Assembly: GCA_017656265.1 (NCBI GenBank)
Contig: JACDOD010000004.1
Span: forward strand, 124,001-188,000
Direction of reading: 5' to 3'
Length of the DNA stretch: 64,000 bases
Source: Bacillaceae bacterium
GTDB lineage: Bacteria > Bacillota > Bacilli > Bacillales > Alkalibacillaceae
Position numbers and translations under genes: made by a program. Shown here one piece after another: positions 30,130 through 39,910 of this stretch (positions within the stretch are counted from its first letter, which is position 1; each line of letters starts with the position of its first letter). The notes beneath the pieces are model-generated. The model did not search any database. It had not been told where the DNA came from and saw nothing but the letters and a program-made list of their open reading frames with translations.

Positions 30130-30158
30130 TTGTGAAGTGTTTCGAGCCTTGATATAGT
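30130..30158 (+). promoter_or_regulatory. SigA promoter of roxS
   Basis: TTGTGA and TATAGT are spaced by 17 bases, predicting a start near 30165. Confidence 0.75.
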
Positions 30159-30164
30159 TAAGGT

Positions 30165-30288
30165 GTAAAGAAAAGTTTACATCGAAGCTGAGACCCCCTT
30201 TGTTCGACTGTGAAACTTTCTCCCATCCCCCTTTGTCTTATAGATCAAAGGAGTAGAAGGATAGACGAATGATCTATCCTTCTTTTTT
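30165..30288 (+). ncRNA. roxS: Small regulatory RNA RoxS (RsaE)
   Basis: A predicted transcript of about 124 nt contains two C-rich seed regions, CCCCCTTTG at 30194-30202 and CCCATCCCCCTTTG ending at 30235, and ends in a perfect terminator (GAAGGATAGA / TCTATCCTTC, then TTTTTT). The segment TTTCTCCCATCCCC is characteristic of RsaE/RoxS. The location between pepF and yjbH also fits what I recall of RsaE. RoxS pairs with ribosome sites of central-carbon and respiration mRNAs under redox control. Confidence 0.88.
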
Positions 30289-30298
30289 GTTTTTCATT

Positions 30299-30330
30299 AA
30301 AAAACATCATTCCACCGTTGGAATGATGTT
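30299..30330 (-). terminator. Terminator of yjbI-yjbH
   Basis: A perfect 12-bp stem (AACATCATTCCA / TGGAATGATGTT) is followed on the reverse strand by TTTTTT. Confidence 0.85.
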
Positions 30331-30334
30331 TGTT

Positions 30335-31234
30335 TCAATCCTGGTCAATATAGCGCCAGAACGTCCCATATTTGACCGGGACCCGCTCTGCCTTCTGTTT
30401 CAGCACCATCTTTTTCATTTCCTTTTCCGTCTTCTCCAACGACCAATCATAGACAACGGAAATTTCTTTTGTTGCAACAAAGTGATAGTGCTTTAAGAAC
30501 TCTTCCAAATCTGGCTTTGAAGCTGGCCTCGGCTTTTCCTGAAGGACCTCATGCAATACTTCTACATAAATATCATACGTATAAAGTCCGGTAATTTTTA
30601 GCCCATCCTTGTCATCCATCTGATTGAAAAGGACAATCGTAGGTATCTGATCTACATCCATTTCCCTCGTAATCTTTAAATCACACCGGAGAGCACGCCT
30701 GGCTGATTCTGAGTGCAAATCCCGTTTGAATTCATCAACGTCTAACCTGGCCTCTTTTGCGCATTTTATAAGTACTTCTTCGTCGGATATGTTTTGTTTA
30801 TCTAAAAACAAAAACTCCTGCAATTTGCGCAAAAATTTCATTCCTGCTTTTCTGCCTTGAAGCTCAGCTGCTTTAATGGCAAGTGAGGCTAGCCATGGAG
30901 AAGATACGGGGTTTTCCAGCCATAAATCTCCATCACAGCTCATCCCAGTACATGAAGCGGTTTTTTCCCATGTTTCTGCCAGTTCCCTAGGTTCTTTAAT
31001 CTTGTTGAGGTTTAATCTGGACAGGTCCCCAGTAATTACCGGCCTCAGTTTGAAAAAACGGCCATATTCAATCACAAGTTTTTTGATAAAGGGTTCCATC
31101 GACCAGCATTTGGGACAAAGAGGATCAATAAACACATATAGTTCAACTGGCTTATTTAACAAGTTGAAAAAACCATACTGGGGTTTTGCATTCATATTCT
31201 TGCTGCCTGTCCTCCCAGTATCCTTCTTAGTCAC
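30335..31234 (-). CDS. yjbH: Spx adaptor YjbH (SpxH)
   Basis: This 299-residue DsbA/FrnE-like protein has an N-terminal thioredoxin-fold motif CPKCW ([15 protein letters not shown]). YjbH delivers Spx to ClpXP. The start is GTG, overlapping the yjbI stop in GTGA, with AAAGGAG upstream, so it is coupled to the globin gene. It lies in the same region as its substrate gene spx. Confidence 0.92.
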   Translation of the reverse strand: MTKKDTGRTGSKNMNAKPQYGFFNLLNKPVELYVFIDPLCPKCWSMEPFIKKLVIEYGRFFKLRPVITGDLSRLNLNKIKEPRELAETWEKTASCTGMSCDGDLWLENPVSSPWLASLAIKAAELQGRKAGMKFLRKLQEFLFLDKQNISDEEVLIKCAKEARLDVDEFKRDLHSESARRALRCDLKITREMDVDQIPTIVLFNQMDDKDGLKITGLYTYDIYVEVLHEVLQEKPRPASKPDLEEFLKHYHFVATKEISVVYDWSLEKTEKEMKKMVLKQKAERVPVKYGTFWRYIDQD

Positions 31235-31635
31235 AAAGATTCTCCTTTCCCTTCCTCTGGTGTGTTTATCATATGAGTGGCTGTCATTGTTAACCGATCA
31301 AAGATGGCACTGCGGTATGGCTCATCGATCTCAGCTTCTTCTAAGGCCTGCTTCATACACTCAAGCCATGCGTCCCGTCTGGAAGGAGTAATTTCAAAAG
31401 GAATGTGTCTGGCACGCAATCTCGGGTGCCCGTGTTCTTCGGTATACAGTGGAGGCCCGCCAAAAAACTGGGTAAGAAACTGTTTTTGTTTACGGGCTGT
31501 TTCTGTCAGGTCATCCGGGAAAATCGGTTTTAATTTAGGGTGTCTGGATACCCGTGAATAAAAGGCTTCAACAAGGTGTTCAACTGTCTTATTCCCGCCT
31601 ATGGCTTCATAAATCGTACCGTATTTTTCTGTCAT
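31231..31635 (-). CDS. yjbI: Truncated hemoglobin, group II (YjbI)
   Basis: This 134-residue globin begins [14 protein letters not shown]. The proximal-side block [16 protein letters not shown] and W in RRDAWLECM are typical of trHbO proteins. It binds oxygen or related ligands in the cytosol. The start is an internal ATG; the longer upstream reading frame has no conserved content. The gene is co-transcribed with yjbH and overlaps it. Confidence 0.93.
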   Translation of the reverse strand: MTEKYGTIYEAIGGNKTVEHLVEAFYSRVSRHPKLKPIFPDDLTETARKQKQFLTQFFGGPPLYTEEHGHPRLRARHIPFEITPSRRDAWLECMKQALEEAEIDEPYRSAIFDRLTMTATHMINTPEEGKGESL

Positions 31636-31708
31636 CGTATAAATCCCTTTCCGACCAAGTTTGTTTTTATTGTAGCAACGTAAAGATGGATGGGCAACTT
31701 TTGTGATT

Positions 31709-32275
31709 CTAACGGCTATTAAAAAAGCGCTGAATTTTATTAGGTGTGGCTCTTTTTGGAATATTGAATCTCGAGAGCAGGCTTTCAAATACTTTTTTTC
31801 CCTCATGAACATTATGTGCTTCAAGTTCTAATTCATAATCTTCTTGATCATGGTATTTACTGTGGTCAAGTACAAGGGTGCAATTTTCCCACAATGTTTC
31901 AATGCGGTAAGTGACCAAATTACCTTGATACTTGATTTGTTCGGGAGCAATACCCAACTTTTTTAATTGTTTGCCTACATTTTGTTTAGGCTGTATATTC
32001 CCAGATTTCCAGGACAAAAACTCCTCTTCTGTCAACCAATCGTGGGTTTCCAGCAGTCCTTCGGCGACTGGCTGTTTTAACGTACACTGAAATTTTCCAT
32101 CTTTTTGCCTGATTCTCAAGGCTGCCTGATGCTGCTTCAGCTGAAAATCCTCTGTTTCAAAGTAGTAGTTAATCTGTTTTTTATTCAGGAATCGGTTAAG
32201 ATGCAATTGATCAATCAAATCCTGATATTCTTTTTTGGTTAATAAATTTTTAAACTCTATCTCAATTTCCTGCAT
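31709..32275 (-). CDS. yjbK: CYTH-domain protein YjbK
   Basis: This 188-residue protein begins MQEIEIEFKNLL, the ExExK signature of CYTH tunnel-fold enzymes, which bind triphosphates such as inorganic triphosphate. Basic and acidic strands continue (RIRQKDGKFQCTLKQP, LVLDHSKY). GGGAGG precedes the ATG. It reads away from relQ, as in B. subtilis yjbK-yjbM. Substrate not established here. Confidence 0.88.
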   Translation of the reverse strand: MQEIEIEFKNLLTKKEYQDLIDQLHLNRFLNKKQINYYFETEDFQLKQHQAALRIRQKDGKFQCTLKQPVAEGLLETHDWLTEEEFLSWKSGNIQPKQNVGKQLKKLGIAPEQIKYQGNLVTYRIETLWENCTLVLDHSKYHDQEDYELELEAHNVHEGKKVFESLLSRFNIPKRATPNKIQRFFNSR

Positions 32276-32448
32276 CCTGTAATCATCCTCCCGTGATTTT
32301 ATTATGGCGAAAGGTTTGATTTTTGGCAAAGGGAAAACTGGAATACGGACATAAATATCCTGCCGTCAATGCCACTTTATGGTACAATGAAAAGCGTCAG
32401 TTCCCATAGTTATTTTCATTTGCAGAATGAAAGAAGGTGGGATGTATC

Positions 32449-33084
32449 ATGGATTGGAAAGTGTTTTTAGCCCCTTATGCACAGGCGGTAGAGGAATTAA
32501 AAGTAAAGCTAAAAGGAATGAGGGCACAGTTTGAATATGAGTCTCTACATTCCCCAATAGAATTTGTTACAGGTCGTGTCAAGCCGATTACAAGCATTAT
32601 TGAAAAGGCAAAACGTAAGCAGATTCATTTTGATCACATTGAAAGAGAAATACAGGACATTGCCGGGCTTCGGGTAGTCTGTCAATTTGTCGATGATATA
32701 TATAGTGTTGTGGACATGTTAAGGGGACGCAATGATTTTGATATATTAGAAGAGAAGGATTATATCAGCCAAAAGAAAGACAGCGGTTACCGTTCCTATC
32801 ATGTCATTATCGAATATCCAGTTGAAACGATTCATGGAGAAAAGAAAATCCTTGCTGAAATTCAAATTCGCACACTGGCGATGAATTTTTGGGCGACCAA
32901 TGAACATTCGCTGAACTATAAATATTCTGGGCGTATACCTGGCAATATAAAAGCAAGGCTAAAAAAAGCAGCTGAAGCAGCTTTTCAGCTTGATGAGGAA
33001 ATGTCTAAGATACGTAATGAAATTCAGGAAGCCCAGCGTATTTTTAAAGAAAAGCAGGAAAAAGAAAAACACAACAGAGAGTAG
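32449..33084 (+). CDS. relQ: Small alarmone synthetase RelQ (YjbM)
   Basis: This 211-residue (p)ppGpp synthetase lacks hydrolase and regulatory domains. Family motifs are visible: [46 protein letters not shown] and [14 protein letters not shown]. It forms an operon start with NAD kinase and yjbO. The ATG ten bases after AAGGTGG gives the same length as B. subtilis YjbM. Confidence 0.95.
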   Translation: MDWKVFLAPYAQAVEELKVKLKGMRAQFEYESLHSPIEFVTGRVKPITSIIEKAKRKQIHFDHIEREIQDIAGLRVVCQFVDDIYSVVDMLRGRNDFDILEEKDYISQKKDSGYRSYHVIIEYPVETIHGEKKILAEIQIRTLAMNFWATNEHSLNYKYSGRIPGNIKARLKKAAEAAFQLDEEMSKIRNEIQEAQRIFKEKQEKEKHNRE

Positions 33085-33113
33085 CGATTATAAAAAGAGG
33101 GGAAAGAATAGTT

Positions 33114-33917
33114 ATGAAATTTGCGCTGGAATGCAGAGGAGATAAAGACTCAAAAGAAATTGTTTCCAAAATCAAAAATTATTTAACAGAATTTCATCTC
33201 GAATATAACGAAACTGAGCCGGATATTGTCATTTCCGTCGGCGGGGATGGAACCCTGCTGGAAGCCTTTCATTCCTATACTCATCGTTTAGATAAAACAG
33301 CATTTATTGGTGTACATACCGGACATCTAGGCTTTTATGCAGACTGGATGCCGGATGAACTGGAGAAGCTGATTATAGAAATTGCAAGAACACCTTTTCA
33401 AGTAGTAGACTATCCGTTATTAGAAATTATTATCCATCCGAAAAATGGAGGACAGGAGGATCGTTTCCTGGCACTGAATGAAAGTTCTGTCAAAACTCCA
33501 GAAGGATCTGTGGTCTTTGATGTGGAGATCAAAGGAGAACATTTTGAAACTTTTCGCGGGGATGGTTTATGTATTTCTACCCCATCAGGAAGCACTGCTT
33601 ACAACAAGGCATTAGGCGGTGCGATTATTCACCCGTCCATTGAAGCCATCCAGATTACAGAAATGGCATCCATCAATAATCGGGTATTCCGTACCATTGG
33701 ATCACCACTAATTTTGCCAAAGCATCATACCTGCTTGCTGAAACCGTTAAATGACAGGAGTTTTTTTATTACGATTGATCATATCACAAAAACTTACAAA
33801 GATGTAAAATCGATTGAGTGCAGAGTGGCCAGGGAGAGGGTCCGATTTGCAAGATTTCGTCCATTTCCGTTCTGGAAAAGAGTACATGATTCCTTTATAA
33901 AAGACGAACGTGAATAA
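33114..33917 (+). CDS. ppnK: NAD kinase
   Basis: This 267-residue kinase phosphorylates NAD to NADP. GGDGT occurs in [14 protein letters not shown] and the NE motif in [27 protein letters not shown] forms the nucleotide site. It lies 29 bases after relQ and 14 bases before yjbO. Confidence 0.95.
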   Translation: MKFALECRGDKDSKEIVSKIKNYLTEFHLEYNETEPDIVISVGGDGTLLEAFHSYTHRLDKTAFIGVHTGHLGFYADWMPDELEKLIIEIARTPFQVVDYPLLEIIIHPKNGGQEDRFLALNESSVKTPEGSVVFDVEIKGEHFETFRGDGLCISTPSGSTAYNKALGGAIIHPSIEAIQITEMASINNRVFRTIGSPLILPKHHTCLLKPLNDRSFFITIDHITKTYKDVKSIECRVARERVRFARFRPFPFWKRVHDSFIKDERE

Positions 33918-33931
33918 ATAGGTGATCTGCG

Positions 33932-34807
33932 ATGAAATGGATAATTGAGGACGACTATGATGGGATGCTCGTACGGGAGTATTTGAGAACTGTACGGGCT
34001 TTTTCTCGTCGAATCCTAAAAGCTGTAAAGGATGAAGGAATCATTCTTCAGAATGGGGAGTCTGTCACTGTTCGCAGCGTCCTCAAGAAGGGGGACACGC
34101 TGGAAGTTAACATGCCTGTGGAATCCCCGGGAAAGAACATGACCCCTCACTTTATACCGCTGGATATCGTGTTTGAAGATGATGATGTACTGGTCATTAA
34201 TAAACCAGCTGGGATTTCAACTATTCCATCGAGACTTCATTCTGAACGATCACTGGCCCATGGTATTTTGTACTATTACCGGGAAAAAGGGCTGCCCTAT
34301 ACCGTTCATATTGTCACGCGGCTGGACAAAGATACGTCTGGTTTGTTGCTGGTGGCGAAACATCGATTCAGTCACTCACTGTTATCCAGAGACCAGAAGG
34401 GAAAGGGTGTCAGCCGCCAGTATAAGGCTCTGGCAGAAGGGTACTTAAAGCAAAAATCCGGAACAATTTATGCGCCAATTGGAAGAAAGGAAACATCTAT
34501 TATTGAACGGGAGGTCAGGGAGGATGGACAGGAGGCCATAACCCATTATGAAGTAATTGAGGAGCTGTCTGGTTTCTCCTTCGTTCGAATTCATTTAGAT
34601 ACAGGGAGAACCCACCAGATTCGAGTTCATTTTTCGCATATTGGACATCCTCTCCTTGGAGACGATCTGTATGGGGGAAGTACCCGTTACATGAAAAGAC
34701 AGGCGCTCCATTGCGACCGTTTATCTTTTGTTCATCCGATAACCCGGGAAAAAATGACCTTTACCATCCCATTGCCCGAAGATATGGCAAATGTGCTTCA
34801 AATATAG
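33932..34807 (+). CDS. yjbO: RluD-type pseudouridine synthase (YjbO)
   Basis: This 291-residue RNA-modifying enzyme has the catalytic Asp in HIVTRLDKDTSGLLLVAK and the conserved LDTGRTHQIRVHFSHIGHPLLGD-type block near the C terminus. An N-terminal S4-like segment is degenerate. It converts a uridine to pseudouridine in structured RNA; the site is unknown. It is the third gene of relQ-ppnK-yjbO. Confidence 0.92.
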   Translation: MKWIIEDDYDGMLVREYLRTVRAFSRRILKAVKDEGIILQNGESVTVRSVLKKGDTLEVNMPVESPGKNMTPHFIPLDIVFEDDDVLVINKPAGISTIPSRLHSERSLAHGILYYYREKGLPYTVHIVTRLDKDTSGLLLVAKHRFSHSLLSRDQKGKGVSRQYKALAEGYLKQKSGTIYAPIGRKETSIIEREVREDGQEAITHYEVIEELSGFSFVRIHLDTGRTHQIRVHFSHIGHPLLGDDLYGGSTRYMKRQALHCDRLSFVHPITREKMTFTIPLPEDMANVLQI

Positions 34808-34915
34808 GTTGAGTTTTTTTTCAATGGTGAAGACGTGATTATATTGGCAATCGGTTTCAGAGTAATCATGAAGCATGATTAATGATAAAGGCGCTGAACC
34901 AAATAGTAGTACCAT

Positions 34916-34952
34916 AAAAAAATCGCCTCCCGGCCTGGGAACGGCGATTTTT
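34916..34952. terminator. Bidirectional terminator yjbO/rodA-like
   Basis: AAAAAATCGCC pairs with GGCGATTTTTT; A and T runs occur on both flanks. Confidence 0.85.
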
Positions 34953-34954
34953 TA

Positions 34955-36133
34955 TTAAGAATCAAACATGAAATTTTGCGTTCTGGACCGTACATTTAAA
35001 ACAAGTCCAATTGCCATCATATAGGCAATCAAAGAGCTTCCCCCATAACTGAGAAACGGCAGAGGGAGACCAGTAATCGGGAGCAGCTGCAGACTCATTC
35101 CGATATTTTGAACGACCTGATACGTAATCATTCCCGCTGTTCCCGCACCGAGGTAGCCGCCAAAGGGATCTTTACAATCAAGGGATATATGAATAATTCG
35201 GTAGATTAATAGGAAGAACAGCATTACAACCAGGCTTCCGCCAATAAATCCCATCTGTTCAGCGATTGCTGTAAAAATCATATCGGTATGCCGTTCAGGA
35301 ATGTAGATTTCGAGATTCATAATGCCTTTGCCAAATAACTGTCCTGAACCTATAGACAGCATGGCCCGAATGAGCTGCAGTCCATAGGAGTTGGCATATT
35401 GTTCCGGTGCAAGCCAGCCATAAAAACGCTCCAGAGCATGGGAAAAGATGGATTCTTCTACAAGTTTAAATAATCCTGGAAAAAGAAAGAAAATACCAAA
35501 TAATATACCGGCAGTGACAAAAATAAGTCCTAAAATGGCAAACAAAATCCGCCATCGAATTCCAGATACGAGGATTAAAAATCCGGTAATGGACAGATAA
35601 ACAAGGGCTGTACCAAGGTCAGGCTGCATAGCAACAAGCAAAGTTGGCGGAATAGCAACCGTTAAAATTTTTACCAATAACCAGAGATCATCCTTAATGA
35701 AAGGTGATTTGCGTTTCTCATTGTGAGAAGTAATTACATGGCTTAAGGCAATAATTAAGAATACTTTCATAAATTCCCCGGGCTGGATCGTGCCAAGCTT
35801 AGGGATTGAATACCAGCTGGTGGCGTTATTTAACGTTAAAACCAGGGGGGAAGGAATATTGAATTGAAGCCCCAGAAGGAGAGCTAAACCAACTCCATAT
35901 AAATACCAGGTAAGTTTACGGTATCGGTCATAATCTAAAATCATCATCAGGTAAATCATCAGTCCGCCTAGAATAAACCATGTCCCCTGTTTCAGATAAA
36001 ATTTAGTTTCTTTAATAGCCGGAGGCAAATAAGGCTGAATGGTATATAATGTGAATACACTAAGTACAGCTAACAATATGAGAACAGAAATCAAAAAATA
36101 ATCAATATGATAGCGATTCGTTTTATTTTGCAT
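34955..36133 (-). CDS. SEDS-family protein, RodA-like
   Basis: This 392-residue polytopic protein has about ten helices and the SEDS signatures AMQPDLGTALVYL, FYGWLAPEQYANSYGLQLIRAML, GKGIMNLEIYIPERHTDMIFTAIAEQMGF and LPLPFLSYGGSSLI. SEDS proteins polymerise peptidoglycan with a partner class B PBP. The closest type is RodA rather than FtsW by the general pattern, but this is not certain. AAAGGAT precedes the chosen ATG. Confidence 0.9.
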   Translation of the reverse strand: MQNKTNRYHIDYFLISVLILLAVLSVFTLYTIQPYLPPAIKETKFYLKQGTWFILGGLMIYLMMILDYDRYRKLTWYLYGVGLALLLGLQFNIPSPLVLTLNNATSWYSIPKLGTIQPGEFMKVFLIIALSHVITSHNEKRKSPFIKDDLWLLVKILTVAIPPTLLVAMQPDLGTALVYLSITGFLILVSGIRWRILFAILGLIFVTAGILFGIFFLFPGLFKLVEESIFSHALERFYGWLAPEQYANSYGLQLIRAMLSIGSGQLFGKGIMNLEIYIPERHTDMIFTAIAEQMGFIGGSLVVMLFFLLIYRIIHISLDCKDPFGGYLGAGTAGMITYQVVQNIGMSLQLLPITGLPLPFLSYGGSSLIAYMMAIGLVLNVRSRTQNFMFDS

Positions 36134-36258
36134 GGATGATATCCTTTCTTCCAAATCGAAAAATATCAGATTTCCTGTTAAACTGGAACCAACTGTCTAT
36201 TCTTATTTTTCATGATAATACAAATTTCGTCAATGAAAAGGCGGAATTGGAATTTTTG

Positions 36259-36287
36259 TTGACAAACCGGTGAAACATCTTTACGAT
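36259..36287 (+). promoter_or_regulatory. SigA promoter of mgtE
   Basis: A perfect TTGACA is followed after 17 bases by TACGAT. No M-box magnesium riboswitch is recognisable in the leader, which is only about 50 bases long. Confidence 0.65.
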
Positions 36288-36341
36288 AAAACGGTCGAAC
36301 GAACATGTCAGCAACGGTTTACTGGCGATAAGGAGGGAATG

Positions 36342-37709
36342 TGGATGGAACATTTAACAGACGAAAAAAAAGTAGAATATTTAAAGCTTTTGACTGATGC
36401 CCTGGCAAATGAAGAGATCGATCGCTTTCGGGATGAATTTTTGGAAATGCACCCGTATGATCAGGCGTATGTATTTGAGGAACAGCCAGAGGAAATCCGT
36501 CATCGAATATACACATACTTATCGCCAGAGGAAATGGCAGAAATTTTACAGCATTTTGATCTGGATAACATCGAGCCGATTATTACGGAGATGGACCCCA
36601 GGTATGCTGTGCAAATTTTAGAAGAAATGCCGACAGATGATGCAGTCGATATTTTAAATACACTGGATAAAAACATAGTTGCCAGCTTTTTGGCAATTAT
36701 GAAAAAGGAAGAAGCAACAGAAATAAAAAATTTGCTTCATTATGAAGAAAAAACAGCTGGAAGTATTATGACAACGGAATATGTTTCCGTTTCATCCCAT
36801 ATGTCTGTCCGGGAAGCCATGCTTCATTTAAAACAGCAAGCCCCCGATGCAGAGACCATTTATTATGTATATGTCATTGATTCAGACAAGAGACTGGTTG
36901 GCGTAATTTCCCTGAGAGATTTAATTATTTCCGACGATGATGAACCTGTCAAGGAAATTATGAGTGAACGAATCGTATCCGTATCCGTAGGTGATGATCA
37001 GGAAGAGGTCGGGCATGTGATGATGGACTATGACCTGCTGGCATTGCCTGTGGTTGATTTTCAAAATCATTTGCTTGGGATTATTACAGTTGACGATATC
37101 ATGGATGTTATGGAAGAAGAGGCAAGCGAGGACTATTCTAAGCTGGCTGCAGTAGCAGATATGGAAAGACTGGACAAAAATCCCTTTACAGCTGCAAGAA
37201 AACGAATTCCATGGCTGGTTATTCTTCTCTTTCTGGGAATGATTACGGCCAGTCTGATCAGCCGTTTTGAAGAAATTCTCAATGAGAAGGCAATTTTAGC
37301 CGTCTTTATCCCCTTAATTGCAGGGATGGCAGGGAATACCGGGACACAGGCTCTCGCTGTTGCCGTTCGGGGGATTGCAACCGGTGAACTTGAGAAAGAA
37401 GGCAAAAGAAAGTTAATTTTGCGGGAGGCCGGGACCGGTCTGATCACAGGACTTACCTGTGGCATTCTAATAGTGGGTATAGTATATTTGTGGAAAGGTG
37501 ATTTATATTTAGGGTTTCTGGTAGGAATCACTATTTTAGCCACTTTATTTATCGCCACGATAGCCGGTGCATTTATTCCGCTTATTATGCATTTCTTAAA
37601 AGTTGATCCGGCTGTTGCAAGCGGACCCTTTATTACAACCATCAATGATATCATCTCCATCTTAATTTATTTTGGCATAGCAACCATGTTTATGCACCAG
37701 TTACTCTAA
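36342..37709 (+). CDS. mgtE: Magnesium transporter MgtE
   Basis: This 455-residue protein has an acidic N domain, two CBS domains (about residues 135-250, e.g. VGVISLRDLIISDDD and LGIITVDDIMDVMEEE) and five membrane helices with the selectivity motif PLIAGMAGNTGTQ. Magnesium binding to the cytosolic domains gates the channel. The ATG nine bases after AAGGAGGG is chosen over two upstream ATGs. The antiporter gene follows after 18 bases. Confidence 0.95.
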   Translation, partial: WMEHLTDEKKVEYLKLLTDALANEEIDRFRDEFLEMHPYDQAYVFEEQPEEIRHRIYTYLSPEEMAEILQHFDLDNIEPIITEMDPRYAVQILEEMPTDDAVDILNTLDKNIVASFLAIMKKEEATEIKNLLHYEEKTAGSIMTTEYVSVSSHMSVREAMLHLKQQAPDAETIYYVYVIDSDKRLVGVISLRDLIISDDDEPVKEIMSERIVSVSVGDDQEEVGHVMMDYDLLALPVVDFQNHLLGIITVDDIMDVMEEEASEDYSKLAAVADMERLDKNPFTAARKRIPWLVILLFLGMITASLISRFEEILNEKAILAVFIPLIAGMAGNTGTQALAVAVRGIATGELEKEGKRKLILREAGTGLITGLTCGILIVGIVYLWKGDLYLGFLVGITILATLFIATIAGAFIPLIMHFLKVDPAVASGPFITTINDIISILIYFGIATMFMHQLL

Positions 37710-37727
37710 CACAAGGGGGCTTTAGCT

Positions 37728-39590
37728 ATGGAACATTCAGCAACATCGATTACATCGCTTCTTATCGTCATTCTCGCTGCATTTATTACACCAATCATTT
37801 TGCATCGATTGAATTTAAAAGTTATTCCAGTAGTTGTTGCCGAGATTATCGTAGGGCTAATGATAGGAAAGAGCGGTTTAGATATCGTTGAAGAAGGCAT
37901 GTGGCTGGAAACTCTATCGACCCTTGGATTTATTTTTCTCATGTTTTTAAGTGGACTAGAAATTGACTTTTCTGTATTTGCCAGCAAAAAACAGGAAAAA
38001 CGGACGAACGGGAAATCAGCTGAACCAAATCCGCTGATGCTGGCAACTATAGTATTTGCTGGAATATTTGTTGTCTCCCTTGGGTTATCCTATTTATTTG
38101 TCCTGGCTGGCTTTATCGAAAGTGTGTTTTTTATGACACTCATTATATCAACTATTTCACTGGGGATCGTTGTCCCAACCTTAAAAGATAATCAAATTAC
38201 TAAATCTAATATTGGGCAGACCATCCTCCTGGTGGCTGTTATTGCTGACCTGGCGACGATGATTTTATTAGCGGTTTTCGTGTCTCTTTATGGTGAAGGC
38301 GAAGGAAATATGTGGTTATTGCTTATCCTCTTCGCTGCCGGGGTATTGTTTTATTTTATGGGAAAATATTTCCGCAATCAGTCATTTCTTGAGACCATGA
38401 CAAGGGGAACCATACAGATTGATACCCGCGCTGTGTTTACCCTGATCATTGTTCTGGTCGCTCTGTCAGAAAGCGTGGGTGCCGAAAATATTCTGGGAGC
38501 CTTTTTGGCGGGAGCCCTTGTATCTTTGCTTTCCCCTAATAAAGAAATGGTGAAAACCCTAGACAGCTTTGGATATGGTTTTCTGATTCCGATTTTCTTT
38601 GTGGTTGAAGGAGCCAGAATAGACATCTGGAATTTATTTAGTGACCCCAAAGTCATGCTGCTGATTCCGCTGTTACTGCTGGCACTGTTTGTATCTAAAT
38701 TAATTCCTGTTGTTGCGATGAAAAAATGGTATAGCTGGCGAACAGCAATCAGTTCTGGATTTTTGCTCACATCCACTTTATCCCTGGTGGTGGCCGGAGC
38801 AAAAATTGGGGAACGGATGGAAATCATCGATAAACAGATGTCTGATGCATTGATTCTGGTTGCCGTACTTGCCTGTCTGATTGGCCCTATTGTGTTTAAC
38901 AAATTATTTCAAAAAGTGGACAGAGAAGAGCACAAATACGTTATTTCCGTCATTGGTTCCAATCAGATGACGCTGCCTGTTGTTCGTGAACTGGACCCGG
39001 ACTTGTATGAAACACATCTGTATCACACCAAAACAGAAAAAATAGATGAGAGAATTACCCATTCCTGCTTTGACATAAAAGAAGTGGAAAGTTACGATGT
39101 TGTAAAATTAGAAGAAATGAATGTCTTTGATTCTGATTTAGTGGTTGTGGCAACAGGAAATGAAGAAACCAATGCTGAAATTGCCATCTATGCTAAAGAG
39201 CAGGGTGTAGACCGGGTTATTGCCCGAGCAGAATCAGTGGAGAATGATCAAAAGCTCCGAGACCATAATGTCGATGTATTCTCTGTACTTCTGTCCAATA
39301 AAACCTTGCTGAAAGCTATGATTGTTGCTCCAAGCCTAGTTCATGTATTGACTGAGCAGGAAAACCAGCTTTATCAGATCAATATGAACAATTCGACATT
39401 TGACGGCATTATGCTCAGGAATTTCCCATTTACCGGGGACGTGATTATGGTTCGGATTTTCCGTGGAAAAGACTCGATCGTACCCCATGGGGATACGGAA
39501 TTAAAAGTGGGAGACAGGCTGATTGTTACGGGCTCGAAGGAATATGTGGAAGAACTGCGTAATGTACTGGAATTTTGTGACTGGTGTTAA
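37728..39590 (+). CDS. yjbQ: CPA2-type Na+(K+)/H+ antiporter with RCK domains (YjbQ)
   Basis: This 620-residue protein has about 12 membrane helices (residues 1-390), then a TrkA-N/RCK-like domain (VISVIGSNQMTLPVVREL to VVVATGNEETNAEIAI) and a TrkA-C domain (GDVIMVRIFRGKDSIVPHG). This is the KefB/GerN-like plan used for potassium or sodium homeostasis. AAGGGGG precedes the ATG; an operon with mgtE is likely. Confidence 0.9.
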   Translation: MEHSATSITSLLIVILAAFITPIILHRLNLKVIPVVVAEIIVGLMIGKSGLDIVEEGMWLETLSTLGFIFLMFLSGLEIDFSVFASKKQEKRTNGKSAEPNPLMLATIVFAGIFVVSLGLSYLFVLAGFIESVFFMTLIISTISLGIVVPTLKDNQITKSNIGQTILLVAVIADLATMILLAVFVSLYGEGEGNMWLLLILFAAGVLFYFMGKYFRNQSFLETMTRGTIQIDTRAVFTLIIVLVALSESVGAENILGAFLAGALVSLLSPNKEMVKTLDSFGYGFLIPIFFVVEGARIDIWNLFSDPKVMLLIPLLLLALFVSKLIPVVAMKKWYSWRTAISSGFLLTSTLSLVVAGAKIGERMEIIDKQMSDALILVAVLACLIGPIVFNKLFQKVDREEHKYVISVIGSNQMTLPVVRELDPDLYETHLYHTKTEKIDERITHSCFDIKEVESYDVVKLEEMNVFDSDLVVVATGNEETNAEIAIYAKEQGVDRVIARAESVENDQKLRDHNVDVFSVLLSNKTLLKAMIVAPSLVHVLTEQENQLYQINMNNSTFDGIMLRNFPFTGDVIMVRIFRGKDSIVPHGDTELKVGDRLIVTGSKEYVEELRNVLEFCDWC

Positions 39591-39624
39591 ATTTCTAGTT
39601 GAAAATAGGTTATCTAAACTAAAG

Positions 39625-39667
39625 AATATTCCAGTCGTGGTGAAGTTAAACATCATGACTGGATATT
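39625..39667 (+). terminator. Hairpin downstream of yjbQ
   Basis: A stem built on CCAGTC/GACTGG with flanking AATAT/ATATT pairing and weak T richness is a probable terminator. The rest of the gap up to 39818 shows nothing else. Confidence 0.5.
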
Positions 39668-39818
39668 TCTGTATTTAAGATGCAGCACATCTTTTTTCAT
39701 TCAACAATGCATAGATCAACCTTTTTAAAATGGCACACTCAGTAAGTGCTGCAAGAAACAGAAAAGATAAAACTGCGAACCTGGACCAAATTTTAACCAT
39801 CGTGCATTACAAAATCAT

Positions 39819-39862
39819 TTGAGTTTTTATGCGGTTTTTAATAAAATAGTATCAGGTACTAA
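39819..39862 (+). promoter_or_regulatory. fabI promoter with FapR operator
   Basis: TTGAGT, 17 bases and TAAAAT (39819-39847) overlap ATAGTATCAGGTACTAA at 39846-39862, a near-perfect FapR palindrome. The operator starts in the last bases of the -10, exactly as at fabH. Confidence 0.8.
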
Positions 39863-39910
39863 GAACAAATCCTAAAAATTGATGATATCCTTTGGTAGGA
39901 GGTTAGAAAT

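Noticed and set aside
36155-36341. Possible M-box magnesium riboswitch before mgtE
   Set aside because: The leader after the TTGACA promoter is only about 50 bases and no M-box motifs are visible.
37706-37987. Minus-strand frame inside the antiporter gene, and similar long antisense frames in mgtE, fabF and cheW
   Set aside because: They are antisense shadows of strongly conserved proteins, with no ribosome sites.
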